From JAZRUY01 sp045598845 (GTDB taxonomy: Bacteria > Verrucomicrobiota > Lentisphaeria > Victivallales > Victivallaceae), in the NCBI GenBank assembly GCA_045598845.1, contig JAZRUY010000210.1, positions 1 through 18,270 on the forward strand: a stretch of DNA of 18,270 nt. The letters run 5' to 3'. The translations under genes and the position numbers were made by a program. Below the pieces are notes generated by a model. It did no database searches, was not told the DNA's origin, and saw only the letters and a list, made by a program, of their open reading frames with translations. The number at the start of each line of letters is the position of its first letter. Position 1 is the first letter of the stretch. Shown here one piece after another: positions 15,502 through 18,270 of this stretch.

Positions 15502-15597
15502 ATGATGTTAGAAACACCGAAAGAAATAATTGAGAAAGCATCCAGGCAACGACCGTTTTCTTTCTGCCGCCTTAACAGAGAATTGTTTTGCCGATAA
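15502..15597 (+). pseudogene. Truncated regulator-like ORF at the island's right boundary
   Basis: A 31-codon ORF beginning MMLETPKEIIEKASRQ, then running into RPFSFCRLNRELFCR and stopping at 15597. The first 16 residues resemble the extreme N-terminus of some small XRE-type helix-turn-helix proteins (M-x-TPxEI...), and AAAGG lies upstream. The composition changes from AT-rich to host-like around 15545-15560, within this ORF. I read it as the 5' stub of an island gene cut off at the junction. The match is very short, so the family assignment is weak. Confidence 0.35.
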
Positions 15598-16382
15598 CTC
15601 TGACCGTAATATCCGATAATTCAGCTAAAGACGGACTCGTAACCGAGTTCGGATTATCGCTGTATCTGGATACCGGAAAATTCCGGCTGCTGTTCGACAC
15701 CGGGGGCGGGACGGCGCTGACCGGCAATGCCGGAAAACTCGGCATCGACTTCAATAAAACCGATGCGGTAATATTATCACACGGCCACAGCGACCACACC
15801 GGCGGGCTGGCGGAATTGTCTCCGGTCTGTCCGGTCTATACCGCGCCCGGCATAGCGGCAAACCGGTTCAGCGTGCATGCCGACGGGACACGGCATCCGC
15901 TGACTATGCCGGAAAAATCCGCATCAGTACTGAAAAAATCACGGCATCGCGAAATAGCCGCGGCAACGGAAATACTGCCTGGAATATTCCTTACCGGACC
16001 GATTCCGCGGAATTCCGGAGAAGACTGCGGGGGGGATTTCAGACTGGCGGACGGCGGAACCGACGGCATCGCCGATGAACAGGCGCTGCTAACCGCGGAC
16101 GGAATACTGCTGACCGGATGCTGCCATGCCGGCATCATCAATACGGTTAATTACTGCCGCACCGTGTATCCGGAAATACGTATCAGAATTATCGCAGGCG
16201 GGCTGCATCTCAGGCATGCGGACAACGGACGGCTTCGGCGCACTGCGGAATTTCTTGACGCGCTGAAACCGGAAAAACTGCTGCCGCTGCACTGCACCGG
16301 AGAAAATGCCGCGGAATACCTGAACCGCGCCATGCCCGGCATCGTGCAGCGGCCGCCGGCCGGTGAAAGCGTATCTCTGTAA
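15588..16382 (+). CDS. MBL-fold metallo-hydrolase (MJ0936/DHPMR-P synthase-like group)
   Basis: 264 residues. The metallo-beta-lactamase motif SHGHSDHTGG has HxHxDH at 65-70; LLFDTGGG (34-41), ADEQAL (162-167), LLTGCCHAGIINTVNYC (174-190), AGGLHL (203-208) and LPLHCTGENA (232-241) match the group that includes 7,8-dihydropterin-6-methyl-4-(beta-D-ribofuranosyl)-aminobenzene-5'-phosphate synthase-like proteins. The exact substrate cannot be told from sequence. Composition is GC-rich host type. The N-terminus looks complete (PITLTVISDNSAKDGLVTEFG), yet the only usable start is TTG at 15588: an in-frame TAA lies at 15573 and the ribosome binding site is poor. This suggests the island insertion or a deletion removed the original upstream region. 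Its stop lies two bases from the stop of the converging WbuC-like gene. Confidence 0.88.
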   Translation: MPITLTVISDNSAKDGLVTEFGLSLYLDTGKFRLLFDTGGGTALTGNAGKLGIDFNKTDAVILSHGHSDHTGGLAELSPVCPVYTAPGIAANRFSVHADGTRHPLTMPEKSASVLKKSRHREIAAATEILPGIFLTGPIPRNSGEDCGGDFRLADGGTDGIADEQALLTADGILLTGCCHAGIINTVNYCRTVYPEIRIRIIAGGLHLRHADNGRLRRTAEFLDALKPEKLLPLHCTGENAAEYLNRAMPGIVQRPPAGESVSL

Positions 16383-16384
16383 AA

Positions 16385-16804
16385 TTACCGGGATACTCCT
16401 GGCAGCATACCGTCAAACGCGGCGGTATCTTCCGGAGAAGCCGGGACATACGGCCCCGCCTTGACTTCGAGCAACAGGGATTCCTGCTCCGCCACAAAAT
16501 TGTGCCAGCATCCGGCGGGAAGTTCAACCGAGAAGACATCACCGCCGCCCAGTGTGGCGGAAGAAACAATTCCGCCGTTATCATCATACACATAACCGGT
16601 GACTTTACCGGACAGTACGGTAAGACATTCCCATTTGCCCGGATGACGGTGCGGATGAATCACCGTATCCGGACAGGCGCAGATGAGCAGCCGGTGAATC
16701 GGCTCGCCGAGTGACTCGTGCAGATTGTGATGACTGCGGCGGCGCGGAGATTTACGCGCCTCGTCCAGCATTGCGGAAAAAAGTCCGCGATCAACGACTT
16801 TCAT
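16385..16804 (-). CDS. WbuC-family cupin protein
   Basis: 139 residues. The sequence NLHESLGEPIHRLLICACPDTVI then HPHRHPGKWE (50-59: H52, H54, E59), followed by DDNGG and PAGCWHNF (H101), is the pattern of the WbuC family of cupin-fold metalloproteins, found with O-antigen clusters that make N-acetyl-L-fucosamine in E. coli. The biochemical function of WbuC is not established. The ATG at 16804 is preferred over one at 16822 because GAGGAAA (16809-16815) stands before it and would otherwise be inside the protein. It is the last gene of a probable three-gene operon, 48 bases after the preceding cupin gene. No terminator is seen before the converging hydrolase gene, only two bases away. Confidence 0.82.
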   Translation of the reverse strand: MKVVDRGLFSAMLDEARKSPRRRSHHNLHESLGEPIHRLLICACPDTVIHPHRHPGKWECLTVLSGKVTGYVYDDNGGIVSSATLGGGDVFSVELPAGCWHNFVAEQESLLLEVKAGPYVPASPEDTAAFDGMLPGVSR

Positions 16805-16852
16805 AATGTTTCCTCTTTTCACTTTTCACAAGTACAAGTAATAGTATTGATT

Positions 16853-17218
16853 TTAACAACAGTGCATATCCGGCGCGTCCGGGTCAAAAGGAACACTGAG
16901 CGCATTAAGCCATTCGGATTCCTCCAGCGCCTTGAAAGTATGCCCGGTGCCGGATGTGATGATGAAAACGTCCCCGGCATGAAAAACCGCGGTTTCCGGC
17001 GGCGCATCCGCACCGGAGCGGCAGGTGACTTCCACCGTTCCGCGAAGAATGATAAATAACTCGTCCGTATGGAGATGATAATGCCCGCCGCGTATCGTGC
17101 CGGGCAGCGAATGCACCCGGTTGATTTCGCGCCAGCCGGCGGCGGATTGAATCAACCCGGTGATTTTTCCTCTGGAGTCGGAGCGGGCAAAATAGGGATT
17201 CAAAATATTCAGCGCCAT
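16853..17218 (-). CDS. Cupin resembling the C-terminal domain of CapF/FnlB
   Basis: 121 residues, a single cupin. LPGTIRGGHYHLHTDELFIILRG (38-60) carries H46, H48 and E53, and GTGHTF the last histidine (H93), the expected metal ligands. The ending FDPDAPDMHC resembles the FDPxxPDTYF ending of CapF/FnlB C-terminal cupin domains, which epimerise a ketosugar nucleotide in UDP-N-acetyl-L-fucosamine synthesis. In CapF that cupin is fused to an N-terminal SDR reductase; here a reductase of the RmlD type is encoded directly upstream as a separate gene overlapping by ten bases, so the pair could be a split counterpart. GAGGTG stands just before ATG 17218. Alternatives are other sugar-isomerising cupins (WxcM or RmlC-like). 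Role in cell-surface polysaccharide synthesis is inference. Confidence 0.75.
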   Translation of the reverse strand: MALNILNPYFARSDSRGKITGLIQSAAGWREINRVHSLPGTIRGGHYHLHTDELFIILRGTVEVTCRSGADAPPETAVFHAGDVFIITSGTGHTFKALEESEWLNALSVPFDPDAPDMHCC

Positions 17219-18075
17219 TTTTTCACCTCGCGCCGGATGAATTCCGTGATCGTGCAGTTGCGGCCGGCCACGGTGAAGACCGACGGAACCATGGTAAGAT
17301 TGTTCTGAAACAATGCCGGAGATTCACCGCGGCGCAGCAACGCGGAGACGCCGCCGCCCAGCGTTTCCGCCACTTCAAGCGCGAATTCATAGCGGCTGAA
17401 TGACCGGTCGCCTACCAGGTGGATAATACGCGGCACCGACGGATCGGTGCAAATTTCCACCGTAAGCGCGGTCACCAAATCCACCGGAGTTGGGGTAAAA
17501 CGCACATTATCGTAAAGTTCGGTTTCGCAGCCGCCGAGCAGTGAATGTTTGAGCCATTCCCAGAAACGGGTACCGTTGCCCATAACCGCCGATGTGCGTA
17601 CAATCGTATAGGGAATTCCGGACGCGGTCAACAGTTGTTCGGCCTCGAAATTGCTTCTTCCGTACATAGTGGCGGGACAAGGCGAATCGGTATCTGTATA
17701 ATTGCCGCGAAGCCCGTCGAACACATAATCGGTGGAAAAATAGACGATACGGCATTCCGCCTTAAGTTTCAGCGCGGTTTCGGCGATAACCCTGACCGGT
17801 TCGGTATTCACCGCCCGGGCGAACCCCGGATCATCCTCGCAGCGGCGCACATCTTTCGAACCGGCCAGAAGAAGCACTGTCTTCGGACGGTATTGCGCGA
17901 TGTAATCAGCAAGCGCCATGCGGTCGATAATATCGAGAACATCAAATTCCTGCAGATTCCGGTGAGAATAACAGGTGCCCCTCACTTTCAAGCCTGCCGA
18001 ACGCATGCGCAGAAAAATCCCGGTACCGAGAAAACCGGATGCGCCCAGAACCGCGATTTCACAATTTTCAGCCAT
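17209..18075 (-). CDS. RmlD-like NAD(P)-dependent sugar nucleotide reductase
   Basis: 288 residues, extended SDR of the RmlD (dTDP-4-dehydrorhamnose reductase) type. The dinucleotide-binding GASGFLGTGI loop is at about 11-20, LLLAGSKDVRRCEDDP lies in the usual position of the NAD-contacting segment, and YFSTDYVFDG (112-121) followed by a proline-rich stretch and MYGRSNFEAEQ is the RmlD catalytic region. In classical members the latter is YxxxK; here the tyrosine (Y138) is kept but the lysine is asparagine (N142), so catalysis may be altered. The substrate-binding part FTPTPVDLVTAL is also RmlD-like. ATG 18075 is chosen; a TTG three bases earlier is less likely. Its stop overlaps the start of the cupin gene by ten bases. 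A promoter lies 50 bases upstream. Confidence 0.85.
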   Translation of the reverse strand: MAENCEIAVLGASGFLGTGIFLRMRSAGLKVRGTCYSHRNLQEFDVLDIIDRMALADYIAQYRPKTVLLLAGSKDVRRCEDDPGFARAVNTEPVRVIAETALKLKAECRIVYFSTDYVFDGLRGNYTDTDSPCPATMYGRSNFEAEQLLTASGIPYTIVRTSAVMGNGTRFWEWLKHSLLGGCETELYDNVRFTPTPVDLVTALTVEICTDPSVPRIIHLVGDRSFSRYEFALEVAETLGGGVSALLRRGESPALFQNNLTMVPSVFTVAGRNCTITEFIRREVKKWR

Positions 18076-18124
18076 CAAAAAAGTTCCCGCGAAAAGAAAA
18101 ACCGAATGCTGTTGTCCGCAGTAT

Positions 18125-18154
18125 ATAATAACACGGCGCGGATGACTTTGGCAA
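18125..18154 (-). promoter_or_regulatory. Sigma70-type promoter for the sugar-nucleotide operon
   Basis: On the minus strand TTGCCA (18149-18154), an 18-base spacer and TATTAT (18125-18130), placing the start about 40 bases before the reductase ATG at 18075. Confidence 0.6.
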
Positions 18155-18262
18155 CCGCCGGAAGTTTGAAAAAGCGGAGTAACCGGTTTATTTTAGCGCG
18201 ACAGAACACAAAAACAATGCCGGAATAACGGCAATACGGTCAATTATCGCAAAGGTATCAAA

Positions 18263-18270
18263 ATGCCGGT
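18263..18270 (+). CDS. Possible start of a plus-strand gene cut by the window edge
   Basis: ATGCCGGT preceded by AAAGG at a suitable distance (18251-18255). Only eight bases are visible, so neither the frame nor a product can be supported. Confidence 0.2.

Larger units (their letters stand above)
11269..15587. other. AT-rich acquired island carrying two DUF262 genes
   Basis: Between the terminator at 11268 and the hydrolase at 15588 the base composition and codon use switch visibly: long AT-rich stretches, A/T-ending codons and frequent AGA arginine codons, against GC-rich flanks with CGC/CGG arginine. It holds two defence-type DUF262 genes and a short truncated ORF. No tRNA, integrase, transposase, terminal inverted repeat or clear flanking direct repeat is visible, so the mode of entry is unknown. 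Boundaries are approximate. Confidence 0.75.

Noticed and set aside
11281..15587. Search for att-type direct repeats flanking the DUF262 island.
   Set aside because: Reading both ends by eye gave no repeat long enough to trust; a dot-plot would be needed.

Overview
The window looks like a chromosomal segment of a GC-rich, anaerobic, Gram-negative-type bacterium, most plausibly Lentisphaerota (Victivallis-like) or a neighbour in the PVC group. This rests on a pseudopilin with a QFTLVELL leader and an H-x9-DG C-terminal motif, a stand-alone GGQ release-factor-like protein, an IscU-like/GGGtGRT gene pair typical of anaerobes, and the overall codon use. The assignment is inference; no rRNA or other phylogenetic marker is present. 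I saw no tRNA, rRNA, CRISPR array, insertion sequence or replication origin.

Layout. 1-154 is the 5' end of purD (minus), divergent from a small release-factor-like gene (305-784, plus) with a textbook promoter. serC (881-1963) has its own promoter and is followed by a small secreted protein with short GLQIG-type repeats (2042-2551). A bidirectional terminator (2573-2599) separates these from minus-strand genes: a CLC chloride channel with CBS domains translationally coupled to a DUF2062 membrane protein (2602-4973), a solitary OppC-type ABC permease (5055-6182), and a pseudopilin with a consensus promoter and strong terminator (6321-7241). Next come a coupled HAD phosphatase and PHP phosphoesterase (7460-9300, minus), then the scaffold + GGGtGRT pair (9507-11219, plus) ending in a terminator.

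From about 11269 to 15587 the composition changes sharply to AT-rich, with AGA arginine codons. This insert carries two adjacent DUF262 genes: a GmrSD-like protein with a C-terminal DUF1524/HNH-like nuclease, and a larger DUF262 protein with no recognisable nuclease. It ends in an apparently truncated regulator-like ORF that runs into the next host gene. I read it as an acquired defence island of the type IV restriction kind, and it is the best candidate for an undescribed system here.

After the island the host composition returns. A metallo-beta-lactamase-fold hydrolase (15588-16382, plus) meets a minus-strand three-gene set (16385-18075): an RmlD-like sugar-nucleotide reductase, a CapF-C-terminal-like cupin and a WbuC-like cupin. 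These suggest surface-polysaccharide sugar synthesis. A promoter for this set is visible at 18125-18154, and a new plus-strand gene may begin at the right edge.
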